NCBI GenBank assembly: GCA_017745235.1 | Contig: JAGHZU010000004.1 | Location: 245,988 to 309,987 of the forward strand | DNA: 64,000 bases | Source: Caulobacter sp. | Lineage (GTDB): Bacteria > Pseudomonadota > Alphaproteobacteria > Caulobacterales > Caulobacteraceae | Reading direction: 5' to 3' | Shown here: positions 1 to 8,219 of the stretch, one piece after another | How positions within the stretch are numbered: position 1 is the first letter of the stretch | How the letters are laid out: every line of letters starts with the position of its first letter | The notes under the pieces: generated by a model | Databases searched by the model: none | The model's input: the letters and a program-made list of their open reading frames with translations, nothing else | What the model was told of the DNA's origin: nothing | Program-made: the position numbers and the translations under genes

Positions 1-226
1 ATCCCGTGGGCGTATAGCGGGCCGCCAGGGCCGTGGCGTCGAAGACCACCATGTCCGGATCCAGCGCCGTGAGCCACCGGGCCTTGAACGGAAAGGCGAT
101 GTTGAAGAAGACCACGCGCCCTGGAAAATGCGCCTTCCAGGCGAAAATGCGCCGGTGCTCCCAGCGCCGCATGGGCCACTGGCCGCGCCAGGCGTAGATC
201 ACCAGAAGCGTGGGGCGTCGCGGCAA
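1..226 (-). CDS. Truncated gene, N-terminal part of an unrecognised protein (possibly a glycosyltransferase)
   Basis: The minus strand is open from the window edge to about position 226 and reads as a plausible protein. It has a hydrophobic beta-strand-like start (LLVIYAWRGQWPM), a basic stretch, a second strand (RVVFFNIAFPF), then DPDMVVFDATALAARY. The alternating strand/loop pattern resembles the first Rossmann-like half of some glycosyltransferases, but I do not recognise the family. I see no ATG in the open frame. The first usable codon is a TTG at 226 with no convincing ribosome binding site, so the start is uncertain. The rest of the gene lies outside the window. Confidence 0.5.
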   Translation of the reverse strand, partial: MPRRPTLLVIYAWRGQWPMRRWEHRRIFAWKAHFPGRVVFFNIAFPFKARWLTALDPDMVVFDATALAARYTPTG

Positions 227-357
227 GACTAGACGCCTGCGTCGCCCAGGCAGGACGATCCGAAGTTCATCGACGCCCCCGCTCGACGCTCACATCACGA
301 GCGCGCAACCTCGCGGGCGTCGGGCGTCCGTGTCAACGTCTAAGGGCAGGACACCAC

Positions 358-1488
358 CTAAGGTCGGGCCTCGGCCGTCCGCCCCGCGACACGGCGCAGC
401 GTCTCCGAGGGGGGCTCGCCGAACATCGTCCGGTACGAGCCGGCGAACCGGCCCAGCTCCCAGAAGCCATGATCCAGCGCCACCTGGGTCACCGTGGTGG
501 GCCGCTCGGCCGCGCCCAGCAGGGCCTCGCGCGCCGCCGACATCGCCTTCAGCCGCAGATAGGCCTTGGGACTGACGTCCAGCACGTCGTGGAAAGCGCG
601 GTAGAGGGTGCGGCGCGAGACGTTCAGCGCCTGGCACAGCTCGTCGATCTGCACCACCTGACGCCCGCCTGCCCCCTCCAGATAGTCCTCGCTCTGGCGC
701 ACGATCCGGGCGGCGTTGAGGGCCAGCCGCCGCTGGGGACCGTCGTCGCGCACCCGGGCCATGGCCGCCAGCACGGCGTCCAGCATCTCCTGGCGCAGGA
801 AAAGCGCGGCGCTGGCCGGCAGGCGCTCGCCCATCGCCCGCAGCATGCCAATTCCCCCCAGGATGGCTCGCTGGCACGCCGCCCGCACGGGGGCCGGCGG
901 CGAACAGACCAGCGCCTCGGTCCAGAAGCGCGGCTCGGCCAGCCACTCGAACGCTTCGGCCCGCTGCGTGAACAGGCCCCAGCTGGCGGTGGCGACCGCA
1001 TACGAGCTGACGCCGTCGAAGCGGCCTTCCAGCTCGCCGTTCGGCGGCAGGGTCAGAAGATCCCCAGCCTCGGTCTCGCGGCCCCAGTGGTTCACCGCGC
1101 CGGTCTGGTCCAGCATGCACAGGATGGTCAGGCCCTTGGCCGCCATGACGCCGCGCACCCGCAGGTCGCCCGCGAACCGCCCCGCCTCGAAGTCGACGTC
1201 GCCCAGGTGGGCGTTCAAGCTCTCGCTGGGACAGGGCCCTGGCTTGAGCTGAGTGATCGACAGCGATCGCCCTTCCCGGCGAGCGAACACCTCATGCACG
1301 CCGCTCGCCTCGCGAAAGCTCACCCGCAGGGGCGAAGGCGCACGCGCCGGCGCGCCGAACGACCGCGCCTCGCCCAGTTCATCGAAACCGGAATCCCCTG
1401 GACGAACACCGCCGTCAAAGGTGCGAAGTCCCCCTCGCCCCCCTTCCCGCCGCTCCGGGATTCCCCCCGTCAAGCAGTCCATGCTCAT
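358..1488 (-). CDS. AraC-family transcriptional regulator
   Basis: Predicted 376-residue DNA-binding regulator. The last ~100 residues form a double helix-turn-helix of AraC type: IDELCQALNVSRRTLYRAF is the first HTH, and VALDHGFWELGRFAGSYRTM followed by GEPPSETLRR is the second. The F-W-x-L-G-R-F wording is typical of the EutR-like AraC subgroup. The ~260-residue N-terminal part is probably a ligand-sensing cupin-like domain whose ligand I cannot infer. The ATG at 1488 was chosen because AAGGA lies 4 bases upstream. A second ATG at 1482 and an upstream one at 1524 are alternatives. It stands alone, facing the truncated gene at the window edge, so no target gene can be named from context. Confidence 0.85.
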   Translation of the reverse strand: MSMDCLTGGIPERREGGRGGLRTFDGGVRPGDSGFDELGEARSFGAPARAPSPLRVSFREASGVHEVFARREGRSLSITQLKPGPCPSESLNAHLGDVDFEAGRFAGDLRVRGVMAAKGLTILCMLDQTGAVNHWGRETEAGDLLTLPPNGELEGRFDGVSSYAVATASWGLFTQRAEAFEWLAEPRFWTEALVCSPPAPVRAACQRAILGGIGMLRAMGERLPASAALFLRQEMLDAVLAAMARVRDDGPQRRLALNAARIVRQSEDYLEGAGGRQVVQIDELCQALNVSRRTLYRAFHDVLDVSPKAYLRLKAMSAAREALLGAAERPTTVTQVALDHGFWELGRFAGSYRTMFGEPPSETLRRVAGRTAEARP

Positions 1489-1599
1489 AACGTCCTTGCT
1501 TGGCGCGGGAGCCTGAAAGCCCATGTCAATTCACCCCGCCCGGATGAATTCACGCCCTCCGCCGCGCCTGATTCTCCAATCAGCGTGCCACAAGCGTCG

Positions 1600-1790
1600 G
1601 GCCGTGTGAGTCAGGTGAAACCACTAGAAAAACGCCAATCAACATTAAAAAACTTAGTTACCGAGCACAGCTTAGCTGCAACTTAAGATATAAATACAGT
1701 TAATCGTCAATTATCCATATTACTTAAAATATCCACATTAATACCAGCGCCTTGGCACACACCGCATAGCCAAAGAACACCGTTCAAAGA
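1600..1790. other. AT-rich intergenic island with clustered TTAA motifs
   Basis: The 337-base gap between the AraC gene and the next gene contains a stretch of roughly 190 bases that is conspicuously AT-rich against the GC-rich surroundings. It carries several TTAA tetramers. One pair, TTAA-N7-TTAT at 1700-1714, is one mismatch from the CtrA box TTAA-N7-TTAA known in Caulobacter. No convincing ORF lies in it. It probably holds the promoter and regulatory sites of the gene starting at 1826. Confidence 0.5.
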
Positions 1791-1825
1791 GAACGTGAAA
1801 TCGGAACGGGGCCGTGGAGGATTCT

Positions 1826-2332
1826 ATGGTTCGAGACAATTCGAAAAGTCTTGAGATCTTTGGAAAGCGCGTGAACCCCGAACCAAGATCGATAGCTCAA
1901 GACCAGGATCGCTGGGCGGAGACACTCAAGGCGATGCAGGACGCCTGTGACGGCGAGCGGCGGCAAAGGCGCCAGATCGCCGAGAGCGGCGAACGCCAGC
2001 TGACCCGCGCCCAGCGCGTGCTGCACGAGGCCCAGGAACGCCAGCGCGCCGCCGAGGCGGCCCTGCGCCGCGCCCGCCGCCTGGCCGCCGTGGGCTGGAT
2101 GGCCGCCGAAGCCTGCCGTGACATGACCGCCCTGCACGCGGTGGCCATGCGGGCCCTGACGGCCTCGCGGGCGCGGCTGCACGGCGACCACCGCACGATC
2201 AGCGAGATCGACTGGGCCCTGGATGGCCTCACCCAGGCCGAGCAGATGCTCGACCGGGTGACGGCCTATCTGGACGAGCGGCGCGAAGCCGCCCGCAACG
2301 GCGGCGGCGACGCCCTGGCGAGCGGCGCCTGA
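1826..2332 (+). CDS. Small coiled-coil protein resembling a histidine-kinase dimerisation domain without the phospho-accepting His
   Basis: A 168-residue soluble protein. Residues ~28-88 are highly charged and heptad-like (long coiled coil). Residues ~80-150 look like the DHp two-helix hairpin of hybrid histidine kinases: ARRLAAVGWMAAEACRDMTAL lines up with the common pattern in which A-V-G-x-(L/M) precedes G-G-I-A-H-D-F-N-N-L-L. The position of the phosphorylatable His is Arg98, and no ATPase domain follows. The ATG at 1826 is preceded by GGAGG at 5-base spacing; an in-frame GTG at 1814 is less likely. The gene converges with the MFS gene, with a 6-base gap. It could be a scaffold or decoy for kinases; this is inference, and no family name is certain. 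Confidence 0.7.
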   Translation: MVRDNSKSLEIFGKRVNPEPRSIAQDQDRWAETLKAMQDACDGERRQRRQIAESGERQLTRAQRVLHEAQERQRAAEAALRRARRLAAVGWMAAEACRDMTALHAVAMRALTASRARLHGDHRTISEIDWALDGLTQAEQMLDRVTAYLDERREAARNGGGDALASGA

Positions 2333-2338
2333 AGCGTC

Positions 2339-4012
2339 TCAGGCCTCGATGTCGACGCCGCGGGTTTCCTTCAGGAACAGCATGCCGACCACGAAGGTCA
2401 CTCCCGCCACCACGATCGGGTACCACAGGCCGTAGTAGATATTACCCGTCGCCGCGACCATGGCGAAGGCCGTCGTAGGAAGGAAGCCGCCGAACCAGCC
2501 ATTGCCGATATGGTAGGGCAGGCTCATGGACGTGTAGCGGATGTTGGTGGGGAACAGTTCGACCAGCATCGCCGCGATCGGGCCGTAGACCATGGTCACG
2601 TACAGCACCAGGATCGTCAGCACGGCCACCACCAGCGGCTTGTTCATCACCGCTTCGTCGGCCTTGGCCGGATAGCCCGCCGCCTTCAGCGCCGCGCCGA
2701 GATCCTTCTCCCAGGAGACCTTGCGCGCCTTGAAGGCCGCCTTGTCCAGCGCCTCGCCGCGGAACGAGTCGAAGGTCGCCCCGCCGATGCGGACCTGGGC
2801 CACCGCGCCGGCCGGCGCGGCCTGGTTGGCGTAGGTCACTCCCGCCTTGGCCAGGTACGACTTGGCCAGGTCGCAAGAGGTGTCGAACACCGTCTTGCCC
2901 ACCGGATCAAACTGGAACGAGCAGTCGGCGGGATCGGCCACCACCGTCACCGGCGCGCTGGCCACGGCCGCGGCCAGGCGCGGATTGGCCGCCTCGGTCA
3001 GGGTCTTGAACAACGGGAAATAGGTCAGGGCCGCCAACAGGCAGCCCAGCATGATGATCGGCTTGCGCCCGATCCTGTCCGACAGCCAGCCGAAGATCAC
3101 GAAGAACGGCGTGCCGATCAGCAGGGCGATCGCCACCAGGGCGTTGGTCACCCCGCCGTCCACCTTCAGCATCTTCTCCAGGAAGAACAGGGCGTAGAAC
3201 TGGCCGGTGTACCAGACCACCGCCTGGCCGGCCGTCAGCCCCACCAGGGCCAGCAGCACGATCTTCAGGTTGCCCCACTTGGCGAAGCTGTCGGCCAGCG
3301 GCCTCTTGCTGCCCTTGCCTTCGGCCACCATCCGCTGGAACGAAGGGCTTTCGGCCAGTTGCAGCCGGATCCACAGCGACACGCCCAGCAGCAGCACCGA
3401 GATCAGGAACGGTATGCGCCAGCCGAACGCCTGGAAGCCGTCCTCGCCCACCGCGTTGCGGGTCAGCAGGATCACCACCAGGCTCAGGAACAGGCCGAAC
3501 GTCGCCGTCACCTGGATGAAGCTGGTGTAAAGACCTCGACGCCCGGGCGGCGCGTGTTCGGCCACGTAGGTCGCCGCCCCGCCATATTCCCCGCCCAGGG
3601 CCAGCCCCTGGACCAGGCGCATGACGACCAGGGCGATCGGCGCGGCGATCCCGATGGTGGCGTAGCCCGGCAGCAGGCCCACGACGAAGGTCGACAGGCC
3701 CATCAGCAGCATGGTGACCAGGAAGGTGTTCTTGCGCCCCCACAGGTCGCCCAGCCGGCCGAACACCAGCGCCCCGAACGGCCGGACCGCAAAGCCGGCG
3801 GCGAAGGCGAGCAGGGCGAAGATGTAGCCCGTTGTCTCGTTCACCCCCGAGAAGAAGTGCTTGGTGATGTAGGTGGCCAGCGAGCCGTAGAGGTAGAAGT
3901 CGTACCACTCGAAGACGGTGCCGACCGAGGCGGCCCCGATCACCAGGGCGTCCTTGCGTCCGACCGTGCGCCCGTCCTTGGCGCGACCGGCCGGCTTGGC
4001 GGCGTCGTTCAT
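2339..4012 (-). CDS. MFS transporter, metabolite:H+ symporter (MHS) type
   Basis: Predicted 557-residue inner-membrane proton symporter for an organic acid, osmolyte or similar small metabolite. The start TVFEWYDFYLYGSLA and motif A (GRLGDLWGRKNTF) followed by GLLPGYATIG and GLALGGEYGGAATYVAEHAP are hallmarks of the MHS family (ProP, KgtP and shikimate relatives). Twelve hydrophobic segments are visible. Unusually, about 110 hydrophilic residues (~340-452), including two cysteines, are inserted in the second half before the C-terminal membrane helices; plain members are ~430-450 residues. The ATG at 4012 has GGGGGAG upstream; an upstream in-frame extension to 4183 lacks a plausible start and was dropped. 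The substrate cannot be told from sequence. Confidence 0.88.
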   Translation of the reverse strand: MNDAAKPAGRAKDGRTVGRKDALVIGAASVGTVFEWYDFYLYGSLATYITKHFFSGVNETTGYIFALLAFAAGFAVRPFGALVFGRLGDLWGRKNTFLVTMLLMGLSTFVVGLLPGYATIGIAAPIALVVMRLVQGLALGGEYGGAATYVAEHAPPGRRGLYTSFIQVTATFGLFLSLVVILLTRNAVGEDGFQAFGWRIPFLISVLLLGVSLWIRLQLAESPSFQRMVAEGKGSKRPLADSFAKWGNLKIVLLALVGLTAGQAVVWYTGQFYALFFLEKMLKVDGGVTNALVAIALLIGTPFFVIFGWLSDRIGRKPIIMLGCLLAALTYFPLFKTLTEAANPRLAAAVASAPVTVVADPADCSFQFDPVGKTVFDTSCDLAKSYLAKAGVTYANQAAPAGAVAQVRIGGATFDSFRGEALDKAAFKARKVSWEKDLGAALKAAGYPAKADEAVMNKPLVVAVLTILVLYVTMVYGPIAAMLVELFPTNIRYTSMSLPYHIGNGWFGGFLPTTAFAMVAATGNIYYGLWYPIVVAGVTFVVGMLFLKETRGVDIEA

Positions 4013-4181
4013 TCGTCGTCTCCCCCTCATCATCGGCCGCTTCGCGCGAACCTTGTTACCGCAACCATGATGACCACGGCCGACGGGGCTTGGCGAGCCC
4101 CCATCTTGAACTGGACATCGATCGCGAACGTTGCCGTCCTGAAGCTTCCGGCGCCTCGCCGGACCTGTCCAGGGATCGCGC

Positions 4182-5150
4182 ATGACCGTCGTCGCCGCCT
4201 ACATCTACAAGCACGGCGTACGGACGCGGGAAGTCACGCTGGACGACGAACGGGCCATGGCCACGCGGCCGGGCGAATTCGTGTGGATCGGCCTCTTCGA
4301 GCCGACGATCGAGGAGATGACCAAGCTGCAGCGGCGCTTCAAGCTGCACCCGCTGGCCGTCGAGGACGCCTTGAACGCCCACCAGTCGCCAAAGGTCGAG
4401 ACCTACGGCCGGGAGCTGTTCGTGGTGGCCCGCACGGCCCAGCTGGTCGACGCCCAGATCGCCTATGGCGAAACGGCGATCTTCGTGGGCAAGAGCCACC
4501 TGATCACCGTGCGCCACGGCTCGGCCCGCGCCCATACCGAGCTTCGCCAGCAGCTCGAGGCCTCGCCCGCCCTGCTGGCCAAGGGCTCCGACTACGTTCT
4601 GCACGCCGTACTCGACTTCGTGGTCGACGGCTACTTGCCCATCATCCAGGCCCTTGAGGACGAGGTCCTGGATATCGAGCGCCGGACGCTGGAGAACTTC
4701 CTCAGCCACGGCGAGGTCAAGCGGCTGTTCCATGTGCGCCGCGACCTGATCCGCTTCAAGCGGGTGCTGAGCCCCATGGCCGAGGTCAGCGGCCGGCTCG
4801 AGCACCTGGACTCGCCCTGCCTGGATCCCGACGTGCGTCCCTATTTCCGCGACGTGCTGGACCACGCCCAGAAGGTCGAGAACATGGTCGACGCGCTGCG
4901 CGAGGTCATCACCTCGGTGTTCGAGGCCGCCTCGCTCCTGGAACAACAGCGCCAGAGCGCCATCACGCGCAAGCTGGCCGCCTGGGCCGCCATCCTGGCC
5001 GTGCCGACCGCGATCGCCGGCATCTACGGCATGAACTTCCAGCACATGCCGGAGCTTGGCTGGACCTTCGGCTATCCCGCCGTGATGGCGGTCATCGCCG
5101 CCACGTGCGGGGTGCTGTACGCGCGGTTCAGGAAGAACGACTGGCTGTGA
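4182..5150 (+). CDS. corA: CorA-family magnesium/cobalt transporter
   Basis: A 322-residue divalent-cation channel of the inner membrane, predicted to form a pentamer with a large cytoplasmic funnel. The diagnostic YGMNF signature is at residues 282-286, between two C-terminal transmembrane helices (starting about KLAAWAAILAVPTAIAGI and YPAVMAVIAATCGVLYARF). The loop after GMN contains QHMPEL, matching the usual GMNF-x-x-M-P-E pattern. A basic tail (RKNDWL) follows, as in other members. The length is normal for the family. The gene is divergent from the MHS transporter, with ~170 bases between starts. No magnesium riboswitch is evident in that gap. Confidence 0.95.
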   Translation: MTVVAAYIYKHGVRTREVTLDDERAMATRPGEFVWIGLFEPTIEEMTKLQRRFKLHPLAVEDALNAHQSPKVETYGRELFVVARTAQLVDAQIAYGETAIFVGKSHLITVRHGSARAHTELRQQLEASPALLAKGSDYVLHAVLDFVVDGYLPIIQALEDEVLDIERRTLENFLSHGEVKRLFHVRRDLIRFKRVLSPMAEVSGRLEHLDSPCLDPDVRPYFRDVLDHAQKVENMVDALREVITSVFEAASLLEQQRQSAITRKLAAWAAILAVPTAIAGIYGMNFQHMPELGWTFGYPAVMAVIAATCGVLYARFRKNDWL

Positions 5151-5168
5151 GGGACGTCTCGGACGCGA

Positions 5169-5396
5169 CTAGCTCGCCCAGGCCTGCGCCGGGTGGTGGA
5201 AGCGCCCGGCCTCGGCGCCGTCGCGCAGGAACACCCGCACCTCGGCGCTGCGCCCGGCGGCGGCCAGGCGATCGGCCAGGGCCCGTGCGGCGGCTTCGGC
5301 GCGACCGCCGCGTTCGAAGGTGAGTTCGGCCTCCAGGGCCTCGGATCGCACGGACCAGCCTTGCTCGGCCGGGGCGACGGAAATCAGCAGAGCCAT
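5169..5396 (-). CDS. Small conserved-type protein, DUF2188-like
   Basis: A 75-residue soluble protein starting MALLISVAPAEQGWSVRSE and ending near FHHPAQAWAS. The pattern (an N-terminal strand with G-W-x-V, a helix rich in A/E/R, then a strand EVRVFLRDGAEAGRFHH) resembles small DUF2188 proteins, in which a W-x-V strand pairs with a later strand. The ATG at 5396 is chosen over the longer in-frame ORF because AAGGAG lies 7 bases upstream. The gene converges with corA, with an 18-base gap. Function unknown. Confidence 0.7.
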   Translation of the reverse strand: MALLISVAPAEQGWSVRSEALEAELTFERGGRAEAAARALADRLAAAGRSAEVRVFLRDGAEAGRFHHPAQAWAS

Positions 5397-5826
5397 GACG
5401 AGCTCCTTACGCAAATCAGACTGGGATGGCGCCGGGCGACCGGCGCGAACGAGCGGCATATTCGGGCGGCGCGGCCGGACCCCGAAGTTCGAGATCAGAC
5501 CGACATTCGCCGTACGAGGCGGGAACATCGACACATCTTATAAGCTCGCAATTTCACAACTTGACGACACACCTACGCCGCGAGCTCAACGGATGCGATC
5601 CAGAACTCCTGGCCGCTCCATTAGTTTCTCGGGTCGTTCGATGTTCTGACGATCGCGTCAGAAAAACTGGCGCGACCAATTCCTACTGAACTTGTAGACA
5701 TTTCGAAGGCGGCGCTTTTCCTCCCCTTTGCGCCCGCCGGCCACCGCGCCGCACGGATCCCATCGGGGGATGATCCGGATCCGAGCGGCGCGGTCAGGCG
5801 GCCCCGGCGGAATCCGTGAAAATCTT
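5397..5826. other. 430-base intergenic region with a short hairpin
   Basis: No ORF with a ribosome binding site is visible on either strand. The sequence is less GC-rich than its surroundings. At 5644-5663 there is a perfect inverted repeat, TTCTGACG-ATCG-CGTCAGAA (8-base arms), followed by four further bases AAAA on the plus strand. It might be a weak terminator or a protein site; no flanking gene clearly needs it. The promoter of the small gene ending at 5396 must lie at the left end of this region. Confidence 0.45.
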
Positions 5827-6465
5827 TCAGCAGCCGTCCAGGTGCAGGCGGATCAGGGCCCGGCCCGACCGGGCCACGGCGCGCACCGGCCCGTCCGGAC
5901 CCAGCGTCACGCGGGCCATGTACGAGCCTTCCATCAACAGCAGCAGGCCATCGGCCAGGTCATCGTCCTTGGCCCCGGCGGCCCGGCACAGCTCGATCAG
6001 CCGCGCGTGGAGCTTGCGCTTGTAGTCCACCGACACCTTCTGGGCGGGGTGGTTGTCCTCGTGCAGCTCGATGGCGGCGTTCGACAGCGGGCAGCCGTGG
6101 ACGTTGGCGTTGCAGGCCTTGGTCTCGAAGGCGTCGAAGATCGCCTCCAGCTGGGCGCGCGGATCGGTGCAGCAGCAGGCCGTCACCTCGTCCCACCAGG
6201 CCCAGTACTCGCGCTCCTGGTCGCGCAGCACCTCTGCGACCAGTTCGTCCTTGGATGGGAAGTTCCGGTACAGCGTCATCTTGGTGGCGTCGGCCTCGGC
6301 GGCGATCGCCTCGACCCCCACCGCCCGGATGCCATGCTGATAGAACAGCTCGCGGGCCGTTTCGAAGATCCGGTCGCGGGCCGGACGCTTGGACGCTGGC
6401 GCGCACTCGGGCGCCTCCAATTCGTCCACCCTGCCCCCGCCAGAAATTCTCTCAGCCATTTTCAC
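5827..6465 (-). CDS. TetR-family repressor, probably of the adjacent RND efflux operon
   Basis: Predicted 212-residue repressor. The HTH is at about residues 30-75: RIFETARELFYQHGIRAVGV then IAAEADATKMTLYRNFPSK, a standard TetR/AcrR DNA-binding domain. The rest is a helical ligand domain with a Cys-rich patch (ACCCTDP). The start could be the GTG at 6465 or the ATG at 6459; AGGTGAGG lies just upstream of both. It is divergent from the RND operon, and two copies of a GATACCG...CGGTATC palindrome lie between them, so autorepression and control of the pump are likely (inference from arrangement). The inducer is not predictable. Confidence 0.88.
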   Translation of the reverse strand: MKMAERISGGGRVDELEAPECAPASKRPARDRIFETARELFYQHGIRAVGVEAIAAEADATKMTLYRNFPSKDELVAEVLRDQEREYWAWWDEVTACCCTDPRAQLEAIFDAFETKACNANVHGCPLSNAAIELHEDNHPAQKVSVDYKRKLHARLIELCRAAGAKDDDLADGLLLLMEGSYMARVTLGPDGPVRAVARSGRALIRLHLDGC

Positions 6466-6487
6466 AGCACCTCACCTTGACGCGAGA

Positions 6488-6503
6488 GTTACCGGTCAGT
6501 ATC
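6488..6503. promoter_or_regulatory. Second (imperfect) TetR operator copy
   Basis: GTTACCGGTCAGTATC matches the perfect palindrome at 6519-6534 in 12 of 16 positions, two of the mismatches being in the central spacer. The two centres are 31 bases apart, close to three helical turns. It lies just upstream of the TetR gene start. Confidence 0.6.
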
Positions 6504-6518
6504 TCTCAGCTCGTCGAT

Positions 6519-6534
6519 GATACCGAACGGTATC
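6519..6534. promoter_or_regulatory. TetR operator palindrome
   Basis: GATACCG-AA-CGGTATC is a perfect 7+2+7 inverted repeat in the gap between the divergent TetR gene and the RND efflux operon. The size and symmetry are usual for TetR-family operators. The remainder of the 409-base gap (to 6874) shows no convincing gene, although the efflux-adaptor frame is open upstream. Confidence 0.65.
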
Positions 6535-6874
6535 GTCACATCCGTCTACATCGTCACAGATGGACGCCACGTCAAGCAACAGCACCTGCGACATTTCACC
6601 CTTAGCCCCTTCTTGGAGCGCGAGCCATGCCCCCGAACGTGAGCGACCCGATCGCCGCACCGTCCGCGAGAGCCCCCGCCCCGGAGGCCCTTGGCTGGCT
6701 GGCCACGGCGACACGTCACGCCCGTTCCATCCGACGCCTTATCGGACAAGGCGAAAACGGCTGGAGCGGCCAGGATCGGTCGTCGTCGAAGACCCGCAGA
6801 CAATCCCGGCGCCCCGTCTGGGAATGAAAAAAGTCTCTCTCCTCCCCCGCTTCCGCCTTTCGACAGGTTCACCG

Positions 6875-8080
6875 ATGACCCTCCGTCACGCCCTCGCCCA
6901 ATCCAACGCCAAGACCGCGCTGAAAAGCTTCGCGGTCCTGGCCGCCTCCGCCGTCCTGGCCGCCTGCAGCGCCCAGGCCAAGCAGGAAGCCGCCCCGCCC
7001 CCCGTGCAGGTCACCGTCACCGAGGTGGCGTTCAAGAACCTGCGCCAATGGGACGACTTCACCGGTCGCCTCGAGGCCGTCGACACCGTGGACGTGCGCC
7101 CGCGCGTCAGCGGCTACATCGACGGCGCCCGGTTCGAGGAAGGCGCCCGGGTCCGCAAGGGCCAGGTGCTGTTCCAGATCGACCCCCGCCCCTACCAGGC
7201 CGAAGCCAACCGCGCCGAGGCCGACGTGGCCCGCGCCAAGGCCCAGCTGGACCTGGCGATCGTCAACCGCGAGCGCGGCCGTCGCCTGATCGAGCAGAAC
7301 GCCCTGGCCCAGAGCGAGTTCGACCGCCTCTCGGCCGAGGAAAAGGCCGCCCAGGCGGGCCTGGCCGCCGCCAACGCCGCCCTGCAGACCGCCCGCCTGA
7401 ACCTGGAATGGACCCGCGTGGTCTCGCCCATCGACGGCCGCGTCTCCAAGGCGGTCATCACCCGCGGCAACCTGGTCACCCCCTCCGATCTTCTGACGAC
7501 GGTGGTGTCCGACACCCCCATCTACGCGGCCTTCAACGCCGACGAGCAGACCTTCCTCAAGTACGCCTCGGCCGAACGCGGCAAGGCCAGCCCCGTCTAT
7601 CTGGGCCTGATGACCGAGGACGGCTACCCGCACGTGGGCCGGCTGAAGTTCATCGACAACGCCCTGGACGCCAAGAGCGGCACGATCAACGGCCGCGCCG
7701 TGTTCGACAACGCCGACGGCCGCTTCACCCCCGGCCTCTTCGCCCGCATCCGCATGGTCAGCGACCAGTCGCAGACCGTGGCCCTGGCCCCCGACCGCTC
7801 GGTGGCCACGGACCTGGGCAAGCGCTACGTGGTGGTGGTCTCGGCCAACAACAAGGCCGAGTACCGTCCGGTCGAGATCGGCCCGCTGGCCGGCAACCTG
7901 CGCATCATCCGCTCGGGCCTGAAGCCCGGCGACCGCGTGGTGGTGGCCGGCCTGCAGAAGGTCAAGCCGGGCGACACCGTCACCGCGGTGGCCGTCAAGA
8001 CCGACGTTTCGTCCGACATCGCCCAGTTCGAGACGGCTCCCCAGCGGGTCGCGATGATCAACAGCGTTTCGCAGAACTAG
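6875..8080 (+). CDS. RND efflux periplasmic adaptor (membrane fusion protein), MexE-like lipoprotein
   Basis: A 401-residue adaptor linking the inner-membrane pump to the outer-membrane channel. A lipoprotein signal peptide ends in VLAACS, so it should be anchored by a lipidated Cys. The HlyD/RND core follows: RVSGYIDGARFEEGARVRKG (first lipoyl half), a coiled-coil hairpin rich in A/E/R, and LEWTRVVSPIDGRVSKAVIT (second lipoyl half). Beta-barrel and membrane-proximal domains end near VVAGLQKVKPGD. The start is uncertain: the ATG at 6875 places a normal signal peptide at the N-terminus, while the ATG at 6824 would add 17 residues. It is the first gene of a three-gene operon. Confidence 0.92.
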   Translation: MTLRHALAQSNAKTALKSFAVLAASAVLAACSAQAKQEAAPPPVQVTVTEVAFKNLRQWDDFTGRLEAVDTVDVRPRVSGYIDGARFEEGARVRKGQVLFQIDPRPYQAEANRAEADVARAKAQLDLAIVNRERGRRLIEQNALAQSEFDRLSAEEKAAQAGLAAANAALQTARLNLEWTRVVSPIDGRVSKAVITRGNLVTPSDLLTTVVSDTPIYAAFNADEQTFLKYASAERGKASPVYLGLMTEDGYPHVGRLKFIDNALDAKSGTINGRAVFDNADGRFTPGLFARIRMVSDQSQTVALAPDRSVATDLGKRYVVVVSANNKAEYRPVEIGPLAGNLRIIRSGLKPGDRVVVAGLQKVKPGDTVTAVAVKTDVSSDIAQFETAPQRVAMINSVSQN

Positions 8081-8219
8081 ACGCCTGACCCGTTTCCCCG
8101 GCGCAAGCCGGGGGCCTCGCCGGCCGCCATGGCCGGCGCCGGACCCGGCCCACGCCGGGTCGACGGGCGTTCTGCGCCCTTGAGCGTACCCCTTTTCGCC
8201 TCCTCCCCGGACGCTTCCC

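Noticed and set aside
6560..6874. In-frame upstream extension of the first efflux adaptor
   Set aside because: It would put about 105 polar residues before a clear lipoprotein signal peptide, and it overlaps the operator region.
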